Source of the DNA: Baffinella frigidus
Taxonomy: Eukaryota > Cryptophyceae > Cryptomonadales > Baffinellaceae
Direction: 5' to 3'
NCBI GenBank assembly: GCA_026770585.1
Contig: MU648297.1
Span: forward strand, 1-15,661
DNA: 15,661 nt
In this document: in pieces, positions 6,450 through 13,849 of the stretch
How positions within the stretch are numbered: the stretch's first letter is position 1
Layout of the letters: each line of letters starts with the position of its first letter
Program-made: the position numbers and the translations under genes
Notes under the pieces: generated by a model
The model's database searches: none
What the model saw: the letters and a program-made list of their open reading frames with translations, nothing else
What the model was told of the DNA's origin: nothing

Positions 6450-6808
6450 TGACGCGAACCGTGTACATACGCAATCTGGAGTATCCACCCTCCTTTTCGG
6501 GTGTCGGTAACATATTTTGTCGAGAGAGGCTACTTCGTGTTTGTGTTTCACCGACAGACCACTCGTTTGACGGTATCGAGGAGACATGTACAGACTGGCA
6601 TATGTACGCACAGTTTCAACACCCTGTGAGTATCGCCCGCTTTCTAGATGCGTTGGAAACCCTGCCATGGGACACCAAACCAATTATCGTGGCGTGTCGC
6701 CACGACTTCATGGGCCTTGAAGTGTATCGTACCCGTGACCCTTATTGGGTCCACTCGTCGTGTGCGGCCACCGAACATAGTAGCCATACTCAACTCCCCC
6801 GGACTTGA
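6428..6808 (+). CDS. Small protein with a divergent RRM-like fold
   Basis: 126 residues. Residues 12-17 read VYIRNL, a good match to the RNP2 strand of RNA-recognition motifs. Residues about 57-78 (WHMYAQFQHPVSIARFLDALE) match the RNP1 strand and following helix in layout (aromatic-x-x-F, then hydrophobic helix ending in a DALE-like turn). The aromatic pattern of RNP1 is only partly kept. The tail is short, polar and rich in Ser, His and Thr. It may bind RNA or be a degenerate RRM used for protein contact. It is driven by cassette copy B, and AATAAA lies at 6825-6830. The family assignment is by eye only. Confidence 0.6.
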   Translation: MVEPSDPMTRTVYIRNLEYPPSFSGVGNIFCRERLLRVCVSPTDHSFDGIEETCTDWHMYAQFQHPVSIARFLDALETLPWDTKPIIVACRHDFMGLEVYRTRDPYWVHSSCAATEHSSHTQLPRT

Positions 6809-6824
6809 TAAAAACTATTTGGTC

Positions 6825-6830
6825 AATAAA
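6825..6830 (+). terminator. Poly(A) signal of the RRM-like gene
   Basis: AATAAA, 17 nt after the stop at 6808. Confidence 0.65.
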
Positions 6831-6876
6831 CAACGCATGTTGGTGTATCAAACGAACGACCCTGCATCAAAATGAG

Positions 6877-6884
6877 TATTTAAG
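6877..6884 (+). promoter_or_regulatory. TATA box of the 6911 gene
   Basis: TATTTAAG, 34 nt before the ATG at 6911, close behind the previous gene's poly(A) signal. Confidence 0.65.
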
Positions 6885-6910
6885 AAATTGTCTCTAGGGA
6901 CAACTGTATC

Positions 6911-7645
6911 ATGGAACTGCAAGTGGAATGGGCGACTATATCCGACCACGCACCCATTATCATAGTAGAGAGTAACGACTACTTCCTTGTTGTCCGCGAC
7001 ACACATCGTGGCATATCGAGTCTACCAACTAAAGATACTTGGAACAAACGCATGCACCCCGTTGTCCACCCGCCTAAATGTACCCCTCTTATGTTGGAAA
7101 TTGACACAACTAAAACATTAGTCTACTATGTACACTGCGCGCATACACTGAAACACGTCGGGTTGATTAAACATAAACGACTCAACGGCAAACACACCGG
7201 AATGCGAGTAGATTCACAACGCATCATACAGGAAATGAACGCGACCTACGCGATCGAACAAGGGCGTCTCTTCCAGAGACCCCTACAGTACCATGCCAAG
7301 GAGTTCATGCAGGTCCACGCCAACACACCGATAATTGCAACCAAGAACCATCCTGGGAAATACGGGGTATACCTCACTATAGCAAATCCCGCAACCGGGA
7401 AGGATACACTCCCCACTAGAGATAATTTCTTTCAGATGGTCACGTCCTCATTCTTTCCGACATTTGGTAGAGTGAATATACCATGCAATGACGGGGATTT
7501 GATAACTGTCTATTGTGTTAATGTCGACGGGTTCGAAGAATCTGAAACCACGACACAATACTGTTTTAATGGTGTCAACGACAACGTGGACGCAGATACG
7601 AGACGGACGATAGCAGAACTGAAAATACAAGAAAACCGCCAGTGA
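6911..7645 (+). CDS. Conserved-looking protein of unknown function
   Basis: 244 residues; I do not recognise the family. The N-terminal half looks beta-rich (PIIIVESNDYFLVVRDTHRG; LMLEIDTTKTLVYYVHCAHT), and a helical segment with QRIIQEMNATYAIEQG follows. The C-terminal half alternates strands and loops (GVYLTIANPATGK; GDLITVYCVNVDGF) and ends in a charged helix. There are no transmembrane segments, signal peptide or zinc-binding clusters. It is a clean single-exon gene with its own TATA box and AATAAA (7687-7692), and it converges with the TCP11-like gene on the minus strand. Likely soluble. Confidence 0.75.
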   Translation: MELQVEWATISDHAPIIIVESNDYFLVVRDTHRGISSLPTKDTWNKRMHPVVHPPKCTPLMLEIDTTKTLVYYVHCAHTLKHVGLIKHKRLNGKHTGMRVDSQRIIQEMNATYAIEQGRLFQRPLQYHAKEFMQVHANTPIIATKNHPGKYGVYLTIANPATGKDTLPTRDNFFQMVTSSFFPTFGRVNIPCNDGDLITVYCVNVDGFEESETTTQYCFNGVNDNVDADTRRTIAELKIQENRQ

Positions 7646-7686
7646 TTCTCAAAATCGTGGATGTAAATCCGGGATTAAGAATTTCA

Positions 7687-7692
7687 AATAAA
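7687..7692 (+). terminator. Poly(A) signal of the 6911 gene
   Basis: AATAAA, 42 nt after the stop at 7645. Confidence 0.65.
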
Positions 7693-7735
7693 ATAGAGAC
7701 ACATGACCTCAAACAATCTTCTTTGCATGATTTTC

Positions 7736-7741
7736 TTTATT
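7736..7741 (-). terminator. Poly(A) signal of the TCP11-like gene
   Basis: AATAAA on the minus strand, about 60 nt after the stop at 7801. Together with 7687-7692 it makes a compact convergent terminator region. Confidence 0.6.
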
Positions 7742-7800
7742 CACAGAACCGATGCTAATCCCAACCACACACACCACAGTAATTCCGAGCTCTTCCTACT

Positions 7801-9591
7801 CTACGGATACCCGTAGAGTGTGGAGATGGAAGCGTGTTGCATAAGCGAAGCGTAGCGCTTCGCGTGAACCTCCAAGTTAAGATGTACAATCTTGTGCGCT
7901 TCCAGGCCTTGCTTGTGTAGTATAGGCGCCAGTGCAGTCGCCCCTATTGGCAGATTAAAATGTTTGAAGGACGTGACGGTTGCCGCGACTGTCTTGAATC
8001 CGTTGTCGTAGTCTATGGATTCGTGAAGGACCTTGCGAAGGGTATGCGCGGTACCCCCCACTACCTCGACCTTGTCATCCAAGAGAAGGGTAATGGACTC
8101 ACATAGACTGTCTCGGTATGTATCGTATACGAAACACTTGGCGGTAGTAGCGTTAAAGACGATCGTCACCAACTGCTCGATGTCATAGGGACCGACATCC
8201 TTGAAGATGATCTCTTTTGCGATGGTATCGACAATGTCGAATCGGTCGAAGGAGTTCTTCTGTATCGGTTTCAAAATAAGGACGGTAAACTTGACGATTT
8301 CGACGACGAGTTTCTGAAAATAGAATGACTTGTGTATGGCGATGATACGCTCTGTATCCATGGCGTATGTCTCGGGAAAGTCTGAAGGCGGTGGGAGAAC
8401 GGGCTGCGTGCTGAAAACGACAAAGGCTAGCTTAGAGACCCTGTCCACCCGTTCCTTGGTGGCCTCGTCGACCACCTGGGTGAGAAACAACTTCTCAGCC
8501 TCGACCCCCTTCTGGAGATTCGGGGTGTATCCATGGGATTTCTTGAGAATCGTCACGTACCACTCGTATGCATTGACCAGAACCCGCTTCCCGGTTGCAA
8601 ACTCCTCGTCCATGTACTCGCGCTCGTACATCCAGCCTTTCTTGGCGACATGTAGAACAAGGTTGCCGATCTTGTGTTGCTCCGTAGATGCGAATTTGAA
8701 GCGATGTGTGTCGATGTCGGCAGACGGATTGACAAGGAGCTCGTGTGCGATCTGTGCTAGCTTATCACCCAGCCGGCTGCGGTCTATCTCCTTGAGTGCT
8801 GCTGTACCAGCCCCCGCTGAGATATTGAACATCCGTTCGCGAACGGCTGTTTTACGGTTGTCCAGGCTCTGTAGTACCCTCCTCGTCACTGTCTTGGCCG
8901 TGACAAACCCGTCTTCGAGTTCGTGAAGCTTGGCCAATTTGTCCTTGCACACTGAGACGGCTCTTTTCTGGTCCCAGACATCCCACTCGTTGAATGCAGA
9001 CATGTACGCACGGACCATGAGATGAAGCGACAACGCCTCCTCGACGAATTTCACATGGTCCGCACCACGGGGAGCGGATACGATCGACATGCGAAGTGTT
9101 TCAAACGTGTCGAGCATCGCTTTAGCCGTGTCGGCGAGGTTGTGCGAGAACGTGTTGCCGATGCGCGTGTGGTACGCCATGAACGGACCGTTGTATGCGG
9201 CTGCGTATGCCCGTGTAAAACACCGGATGTCGATCGCACGCTTGATAGCGTAGACCGAATCGTCAAACACCGACCCGTGTTCCGTAAGAGCGAGAAATCG
9301 GAGGAGTAGTAGTTTCATGGTCTTCATGACGATGGGGTTGTCCACAGTCGCGATAACTTGGTCGAGTGATAGGGGGGCGATTCCTTTGCATACCAGACCG
9401 AACCTGGAGACATTGCTAGCCAGTTTGTGGGTGTAGAACCGTTGGATGGTTGTAGCAGCACGGGTCGTATATTCTGTGCGGTGTCTTTGCCACCGTGCCG
9501 GGGAATGGGCTGCCACTGGCGTTCGAATTGGAGACTTGTTCGGTGCCAGCGAAACCAAATCGGTTTGGGGCGGCAAGCGCGTGTCTGGCAT
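7801..9591 (-). CDS. IQ-motif, TCP11-like helical protein
   Basis: 596 residues, almost entirely helical after a disordered N-terminus. Residues about 44-58 (RAATTIQRFYTHKLA) form an IQ motif, a calmodulin-binding helix, though the second basic position is weak. Further on, the patterns RCFTRAYAAAY...LADTAKAMLDTFETL and LHLMVRAYMSAFNEWDVWDQKRA resemble the N-terminal part of T-complex-11 (TCP11) family proteins, which also often carry an IQ motif. In eukaryotes TCP11 relatives act in signalling; their role in a virus is unknown. The GC-rich third positions resemble those of the divergent neighbour at 9868, suggesting both are core genes. A TATAAAAC box lies 78 nt upstream, farther than for other genes. 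The gene is certain; the family is moderately likely. Confidence 0.8.
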   Translation of the reverse strand: MPDTRLPPQTDLVSLAPNKSPIRTPVAAHSPARWQRHRTEYTTRAATTIQRFYTHKLASNVSRFGLVCKGIAPLSLDQVIATVDNPIVMKTMKLLLLRFLALTEHGSVFDDSVYAIKRAIDIRCFTRAYAAAYNGPFMAYHTRIGNTFSHNLADTAKAMLDTFETLRMSIVSAPRGADHVKFVEEALSLHLMVRAYMSAFNEWDVWDQKRAVSVCKDKLAKLHELEDGFVTAKTVTRRVLQSLDNRKTAVRERMFNISAGAGTAALKEIDRSRLGDKLAQIAHELLVNPSADIDTHRFKFASTEQHKIGNLVLHVAKKGWMYEREYMDEEFATGKRVLVNAYEWYVTILKKSHGYTPNLQKGVEAEKLFLTQVVDEATKERVDRVSKLAFVVFSTQPVLPPPSDFPETYAMDTERIIAIHKSFYFQKLVVEIVKFTVLILKPIQKNSFDRFDIVDTIAKEIIFKDVGPYDIEQLVTIVFNATTAKCFVYDTYRDSLCESITLLLDDKVEVVGGTAHTLRKVLHESIDYDNGFKTVAATVTSFKHFNLPIGATALAPILHKQGLEAHKIVHLNLEVHAKRYASLMQHASISTLYGYP

Positions 9592-9867
9592 GGTGTCGTG
9601 TGGTGGTTGGAATCTTTCAAAACACCACGGGCTTGAAATGCTGTCGGAATGGACGACACGTGTTTTATATTATGGGGTACCACGTGTTGGGTCGCATATT
9701 TCTAAATTTAGCACAAATGAACTTCTCCAGTGTGTACTTTGGGTCAAATACGTTCTAAAATTAGCGACCACCCTTTTTATTGGGTTAAACATCAAGATTC
9801 AGTGGATTTGCTTTTGTACCCCATACTATAAAAGAAACGACACGCGCCACGGGTACTCGTCTACAGC
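9592..9867. promoter_or_regulatory. Divergent promoter with two CACGTG boxes
   Basis: This 276-bp gap separates two divergent genes. It holds CACGTG at 9657-9662 and 9681-9686 and a minus-strand TATAAAAC at 9669-9662. A plus-strand TATAAAAG at 9827-9834 lies 41 nt before the ATG at 9868. No coding signal is seen. Confidence 0.6.
9827..9834 (+). promoter_or_regulatory. TATA box of the Cys-rich gene
   Basis: TATAAAAG, a canonical box, 41 nt before the ATG at 9868. Confidence 0.75.
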
Positions 9868-11106
9868 ATGTCTTCCGGGTCTTCCATGTCTAACATGCTT
9901 TCGATGCCCCCCGTGGCTTCTACCACCAACACCAACCCCACCACGACCAACCGCCGCAAGCCCCAACCCCATGACGAACTCTACGCGTTGTTCACGGAAG
10001 AGGTCAAGAAATGCGACGGGGTTGCGCTGCTTCTGTTGCACGAGTTCCTCACCGCCAACACCGACGAATACTTCTACGAAGCTCAGAACAACGTGATTAT
10101 CGCCACGAGTTTCCCTGACACCCTCCACGAGTTTATCGTTAACTACATTCCGGCACTTGACGAGGGCTGGCTCAGCAAGAGGGACATCGCGAAGATGGAC
10201 AGGTACGTCAAGTCTCTCATGTACGTAGAACCCGTGGGCGTCCATTCGATCAACGGGCGCCTGTATGGCAGCTACCACACACCGCCGCCTAGCATCGAGC
10301 AGACCCGGGCATACGATCTCTACACGAACCTGCAGAAGACGTTGACGGACCCTGACACGATCGAGGACATCGAGGACATCATGGACCTCTTCCGCAAGTC
10401 CGCCCGGGTTCAATGGTTTGTCAACGGGTACGACTCGAGGGTGCTCAAGTCCTCAAGGCACGCGCCGGTGGTCCTGTCGGCGACCCAGGGCATGCACAAC
10501 ACGTGCAAGTGCGACAAGCTTGGAAAGGGTATCGTTCGGGTCTCCGGGTGCTCCAAGTGCTGCACCAACATGCCCATCGACGTCAGCTTCTGCAAGTGCC
10601 AGCCGCATTTTAAGCTCTGGCAAGGCCTCGAGAACGCGAAGGTGATGTGCAACCATGCCGGTACTTTCGACCCCACCAAGTTCGCGATGACGTATTTCGA
10701 AACGGGCGTCTGCACCATTTGCTCGGAACTGACCAACGGACACTGCGAGCACCGGGTGCTCGCCGAGGACGCACGAGAGCTCCACAACTACGGTGTCGTT
10801 AACCACTGGGACATTGAGTATGTCAACAAGCGCATCGCCGAGTTGCAGGAATACGAACACACCTATCTCCAGCGCAAGCGCGTGACTTTCGCCGATGTCG
10901 GGGACGACGATTCCCAGGAGAAGAGCCGCGATTCCCAGGAGGAGGACAGCGACACCGACCGCGAATTCGACGACGCCCGGGAAGAGCGGGAAGAGCGGGA
11001 AGAGCGGGAGGCGGCGTTGCAGGCGGACGACGCCTCCCAGGAGGAGGACGCCTGGGAACAGCAGCCGGACCCGAAGCGTCCGCGCATGGAGTCGTCTATG
11101 TGCTAG
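9868..11106 (+). CDS. Cys-rich, probably zinc-binding nuclear protein with acidic tail
   Basis: 412 residues. A Ser/Thr/Asn-rich N-terminus is followed by a helical domain (about residues 30-190). A dense set of Cys/His ligands follows: CKC and CSKCC (about residues 214-234), CKCQPH, CNHAG and CTIC...HCEH (about 282-295). This could hold two or three zinc ions in a cross-brace or treble-clef style, but I cannot match it to a named finger. The C-terminal ~75 residues are strongly acidic with EERE and SQEE repeats and end near a basic PDPKRPR, a likely nuclear-localisation signal. The mix suggests a transcription-related or DNA-associated factor; that is inference. Codon use is strongly GC-ending. 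AATAAA lies at 11180-11185. Confidence 0.8.
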   Translation: MSSGSSMSNMLSMPPVASTTNTNPTTTNRRKPQPHDELYALFTEEVKKCDGVALLLLHEFLTANTDEYFYEAQNNVIIATSFPDTLHEFIVNYIPALDEGWLSKRDIAKMDRYVKSLMYVEPVGVHSINGRLYGSYHTPPPSIEQTRAYDLYTNLQKTLTDPDTIEDIEDIMDLFRKSARVQWFVNGYDSRVLKSSRHAPVVLSATQGMHNTCKCDKLGKGIVRVSGCSKCCTNMPIDVSFCKCQPHFKLWQGLENAKVMCNHAGTFDPTKFAMTYFETGVCTICSELTNGHCEHRVLAEDARELHNYGVVNHWDIEYVNKRIAELQEYEHTYLQRKRVTFADVGDDDSQEKSRDSQEEDSDTDREFDDAREEREEREEREAALQADDASQEEDAWEQQPDPKRPRMESSMC

Positions 11107-11160
11107 GCGGTGGCAGTGGTGGTGGCGGTGGCGGTGGTGGTGTTAGTGGTGGTAGGGTAG
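11107..11160 (+). repeat. GGT/GGC triplet-rich 3' untranslated region
   Basis: Directly after the TAG comes about 50 nt of GGTGGY-type triplets, with G-quadruplex potential in the mRNA. The poly(A) signal follows at 11180-11185. Confidence 0.7.
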
Positions 11161-11179
11161 TGAAGTGGACACTTATAGT

Positions 11180-11185
11180 AATAAA
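11180..11185 (+). terminator. Poly(A) signal of the Cys-rich gene
   Basis: AATAAA, 74 nt after the stop at 11106. Confidence 0.6.
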
Positions 11186-11289
11186 ACTTCACAATTTTCA
11201 TCTGCAAAGGACTGGCATATAGCAATCTGCCAATGGGCTGACATATAGCGTGCAGAAGAACTATAGTGAAATACGGCACTGTTTAGAAT

Positions 11290-11297
11290 TATATAAG
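11290..11297 (+). promoter_or_regulatory. TATA box of the heliorhodopsin-like gene
   Basis: TATATAAG lies 41 nt before the ATG at 11331, and only 23 nt before the in-frame ATG at 11313, which argues for 11331. Confidence 0.6.
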
Positions 11298-11330
11298 CCA
11301 TATGCATATGAAATGTACAAACTAGGGCAA

Positions 11331-12500
11331 ATGCACCGAAATACCACTGGGGTGTTATACCATATCCCCCGTATTCTATTTGTTCTCATAGGGGTAACAT
11401 CCCCCACAGGATCTGTCATGAAGTCTATCCATTTTGTGAATCTTTTGAATCGACTGGTCTTATTGTGTACAGGGATTGCCCTTGTCTCCACACAAACACT
11501 CCAAAATGTCAGCCTTGCGGCGGTTGGGACACATCAAGACGCAGGGATAGGACGGGACAATGCCACCCAAGTTGGCTGGCATGAAACTAGGCTCGTTGTT
11601 ATGCAAACAGCCCAAGAACAAGGAAATCCTGCCCTGGTAAGCATGTGGTTCACAATAGTTATGTTGTTGTTTATTAACGATACAATCCGATGCATCCTCG
11701 TATTCTCTGAGTTGTGGTACACGGATGCAAATCACATGGATATGCCGTGGTCGGTGATTTCGTGGACCGCAACCCCCCTAATGTTTGCATGGGTAGCGGT
11801 CATGCTTGGTACACACGACTGGCTTATACTACTTCTAGTGTTCGGTATCACGGGGTGTTCTGGTGTATGTGGGACAATTGCTGAACATCTCCGCAGCTTG
11901 GTAAACCCACACACCATTGCCGGTTTATCTGAACATGTGATGTCCCTGGTGCGGTTCCTACAAGACAGCACGCTCCTTGTCGCCGCCGTGGTCGTGGTAT
12001 GCCCGTTCGTTTTCAATCTTACCTATCTGAAAGACACTGTAAGCAATATACAGGTAGTACTGGTGGTACTCTTTATCGGGTTTGTATTCACAATCTGGGT
12101 CACATCATACCACCATAATGTCTTATGTAATCGATTTGAATCCTCGTGGCCCACTAGAACCAGTGTTACCCGATGGGGTATACCCGAGTCGGGTACACCC
12201 CACCCACGTGCAGCAGAAGCAACTGAAACTATGGAGGTAGTTCTCGCGTCATGTGACAGTGATACGGCATATCAGGTCACCAAAACCCAACCAACATCCC
12301 AGCCTGTACTACACACATCACATCTTCAATACACACCCCTTATCGACGAGGATGGTACACATGCAAGGCAAGTGATAGGAAAACTCACCGAATGGAGACG
12401 CTACTATATTATCAATACCTTTTTCGATGCGATACTCATTTCTAGTATGACAGCGATGACAGGCTTGATACAACCCCTAAACCATCCAGACCGTCTGTAA
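11331..12500 (+). CDS. Heliorhodopsin-like 7-8 helix membrane protein lacking the retinal Lys
   Basis: 389 residues from ATG 11331, chosen by TATA spacing; the frame is open to 11250. Seven or eight hydrophobic helices are visible. The central block resembles heliorhodopsins: an N-x-x-x-x-PW motif before a helix (MPWSVISWTATPLMFAWVAV), then GTHDWLILLLVFGITG...GTIAEHL, matching the family's RWVEYS...M and DxxxLxxxFGxxxxxxxGxxxE layout. The last helix (RRYYIINTFFDAILISSM) aligns without gaps to the family's YIVLSLVAKSALAW-type helix, but the retinal-binding Lys is Asp (residue 366). The counterion Glu position appears to be Val (residue 142). A polar insert of about 90 residues precedes the last helix. 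So it probably does not bind retinal covalently. It may be a channel, receptor or scaffold. Confidence 0.6.
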   Translation: MHRNTTGVLYHIPRILFVLIGVTSPTGSVMKSIHFVNLLNRLVLLCTGIALVSTQTLQNVSLAAVGTHQDAGIGRDNATQVGWHETRLVVMQTAQEQGNPALVSMWFTIVMLLFINDTIRCILVFSELWYTDANHMDMPWSVISWTATPLMFAWVAVMLGTHDWLILLLVFGITGCSGVCGTIAEHLRSLVNPHTIAGLSEHVMSLVRFLQDSTLLVAAVVVVCPFVFNLTYLKDTVSNIQVVLVVLFIGFVFTIWVTSYHHNVLCNRFESSWPTRTSVTRWGIPESGTPHPRAAEATETMEVVLASCDSDTAYQVTKTQPTSQPVLHTSHLQYTPLIDEDGTHARQVIGKLTEWRRYYIINTFFDAILISSMTAMTGLIQPLNHPDRL

Positions 12501-12518
12501 CAATACTACGAATTCATA

Positions 12519-13232
12519 TCACCAAGCACTACCGTTAGAATGTTGACGGCTGGGAACGATGTCACCGTACGCAGCACTGTACACGGAATCCCACATCTGC
12601 ACATCCGTAATTTTTGGGGGACCCCCGTCCCTTTCACGGACATCATTCGCTGCAATCAATGCACGTGCAGCCCGTTTGGATGTTCCGATAGATGGGGCCT
12701 CTCGACTGTCCTCATTCGCTGCAATCAATGCACGTGCAGCCCGTTTGGATGTTCCGATAGATGGGGCCTCTCGACTGTCCTCATCACACCGTCTATCATA
12801 GCACAGCCTGCCATCACCCCACAGACGATCATTCCGGTTGTCCTCATCGCACAAACTATCTTCACGACGACCAAGTAGCTTCTCAATGGCGGATGCCACG
12901 GCTCTTTCTTTACCACCCCCCCGTGGATAATTTTTCACCACCCCACCACCCATGTGAGCGGCACCACCACCCATGTGAGCGGCACCACCACCCATGTGAG
13001 CGACACCACCCCCCATGTCCGTCGATCGAACGTTTTCGCGGCCACAACCACCCGAGCGAGTGGCATCCTTCTGTCGAAAGTTTGCGAGACCATCACCACC
13101 CCAGGGGGTGGCACCCCGTACACCATGCACTGGTCTGTCTATACGAGAACGGTCACAGTGGTCACAGTGGTCACAGTGGTCGTGACACATACACTTACGA
13201 CGCATTCGTGTACTTGCAACACCGCTGCTCAT
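12519..13232 (-). CDS. Repeat-rich Gly/His/Cys/Arg protein
   Basis: 237 residues, low complexity, no recognised family. The N-terminus has a CHDHCDHCDHCDRS run that could bind metal, then a Gly-rich part with HMGGGAA repeats (7 residues, four copies). A charged region follows with two identical 23-residue copies of EDSREAPSIGTSKRAARALIAAN. The non-repeat C-terminus reads PPKITDVQMWDSVYSAAYG and looks folded. A TATTTAAG box lies 36 nt upstream of the ATG, the same element and spacing as other genes here, which supports a real gene despite its unusual composition. Its 3' end converges with the heliorhodopsin-like gene only 18 nt away. No AATAAA is seen. Likely disordered and basic, perhaps nucleic-acid binding. 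Confidence 0.6.
   Translation of the reverse strand: MSSGVASTRMRRKCMCHDHCDHCDHCDRSRIDRPVHGVRGATPWGGDGLANFRQKDATRSGGCGRENVRSTDMGGGVAHMGGGAAHMGGGAAHMGGGVVKNYPRGGGKERAVASAIEKLLGRREDSLCDEDNRNDRLWGDGRLCYDRRCDEDSREAPSIGTSKRAARALIAANEDSREAPSIGTSKRAARALIAANDVRERDGGPPKITDVQMWDSVYSAAYGDIVPSRQHSNGSAW
12643..12780. repeat. Perfect 69-bp tandem duplication
   Basis: Positions 12643-12711 and 12712-12780 look identical, encoding the doubled EDSREAPSIGTSKRAARALIAAN unit on the minus strand. Because third positions are also identical the duplication is very recent. A third copy begins (TCAT) at 12781 and diverges. Confidence 0.9.
12940..13018. repeat. 21-bp coding repeat (HMGGGAA)
   Basis: About four units of CACCACCACCCATGTGAGCGG-like sequence with a period of 21 nt within the 12519-13232 gene. 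A separate 9-bp triplicate (CAGTGGTCA) encoding DHC lies at about 13150-13181. Confidence 0.8.
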
Positions 13233-13260
13233 ATTCTAGCTGTGAAACCTCTCTATATGT

Positions 13261-13268
13261 CTTAAATA
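13261..13268 (-). promoter_or_regulatory. TATA box of the 12519-13232 gene
   Basis: TATTTAAG on the minus strand, 36 nt upstream of the ATG at 13232. Confidence 0.65.
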
Positions 13269-13372
13269 CACGACGACTGTAAGAGTTAACACACAGAGAC
13301 CATCGATTGACGCGATTAAATGCATTTATTGACACCCATACTCATGTAGGGTATATCCTCCTCCAGTATTCG

Positions 13373-13378
13373 TTTATT
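13373..13378 (-). terminator. Poly(A) signal overlapping a stop codon
   Basis: AATAAA overlaps the TAA of the 13374-13679 gene. A second minus-strand AATAAA lies at 13330-13325. Confidence 0.6.
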
Positions 13379-13679
13379 GCATATCCTCCAGTAAGTCATA
13401 CACGACTTCGTACAACGTATGCCACTCCGTTGCCATAGAGACAAGCCGGCGTATCTTACGGACAACCCCTTTCCGCAACAGCTGCCCCCGTATGACACGC
13501 GTCACGAACCTCTCCCCGACGTACAACACAACAGCAGACGACACCGGCCCCATAAACATGTTCATTGCAACACGACTGCCAGACACCGGGGGGTGTCCAG
13601 AATACAGATAGCCATCGGGGGAAATACCCACTCCGAGATTGCTACGTAGCAACAATGGTGTTGAAATCAGTGCAAACAT
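13374..13679 (-). CDS. Small basic protein, possible divergent histone fold
   Basis: 101 residues. After a short hydrophobic start (MFALISTPLLLRS) the protein reads HPPVSGSRVAMNMFMGPVSS and continues with a long helix (AVVLYVGERFVTRVIRG), a basic loop (LRKGVVRKIRR) and two short helices. The HP...S..AM..M pattern and helix-loop-long-helix-loop-helix order recall histone H2B, and histones are reported in mirusviruses, so a histone-fold protein is possible. It lacks the usual long Lys-rich tails. I hold this loosely: the match is by eye, and the loop and last helix fit poorly. The stop codon overlaps an AATAAA (13378-13373). No good TATA box is seen at the usual distance. Confidence 0.55.
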   Translation of the reverse strand: MFALISTPLLLRSNLGVGISPDGYLYSGHPPVSGSRVAMNMFMGPVSSAVVLYVGERFVTRVIRGQLLRKGVVRKIRRLVSMATEWHTLYEVVYDLLEDMQ

Positions 13680-13849
13680 GTCTCGTTTGTTATCGAGTCT
13701 CTTGTCTGTGTATTCAATAGATAGGGTGGACTTTATCTACCCCATGAGACGTGTCTAAAAAGGCACCACGTGTTCACCATCATAGACCTCAAGTCGACAA
13801 AACATATAAGTCAATTCATAATACGTGAATAACTCTACGGATTGGTTGC
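13680..13849. promoter_or_regulatory. Divergent promoter with CACGTG box
   Basis: The gap between divergent genes holds ACCACGTGTT (CACGTG at 13767-13772), the same 10-mer as at 9679-9688, and a plus-strand TATAAG at 13805-13810, 45 nt before the ATG at 13850. No gene is seen in it. Confidence 0.5.

Noticed and set aside
8330-8926. Plus-strand 198-residue frame within the TCP11-like gene
   Set aside because: A Ser/Arg/Leu-rich antisense shadow of a strongly codon-biased gene.
12643-13018. Repeat arrays considered as CRISPR
   Set aside because: Units are directly adjacent without spacers and lie in a coding frame.
12540-13282. Plus-strand frames opposite the repeat-rich gene at 12519-13232
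   Set aside because: Frames on both strands stay open because of the in-frame repeats. The minus strand was preferred because of its TATTTAAG box at 36 nt from the ATG; the choice is not certain.
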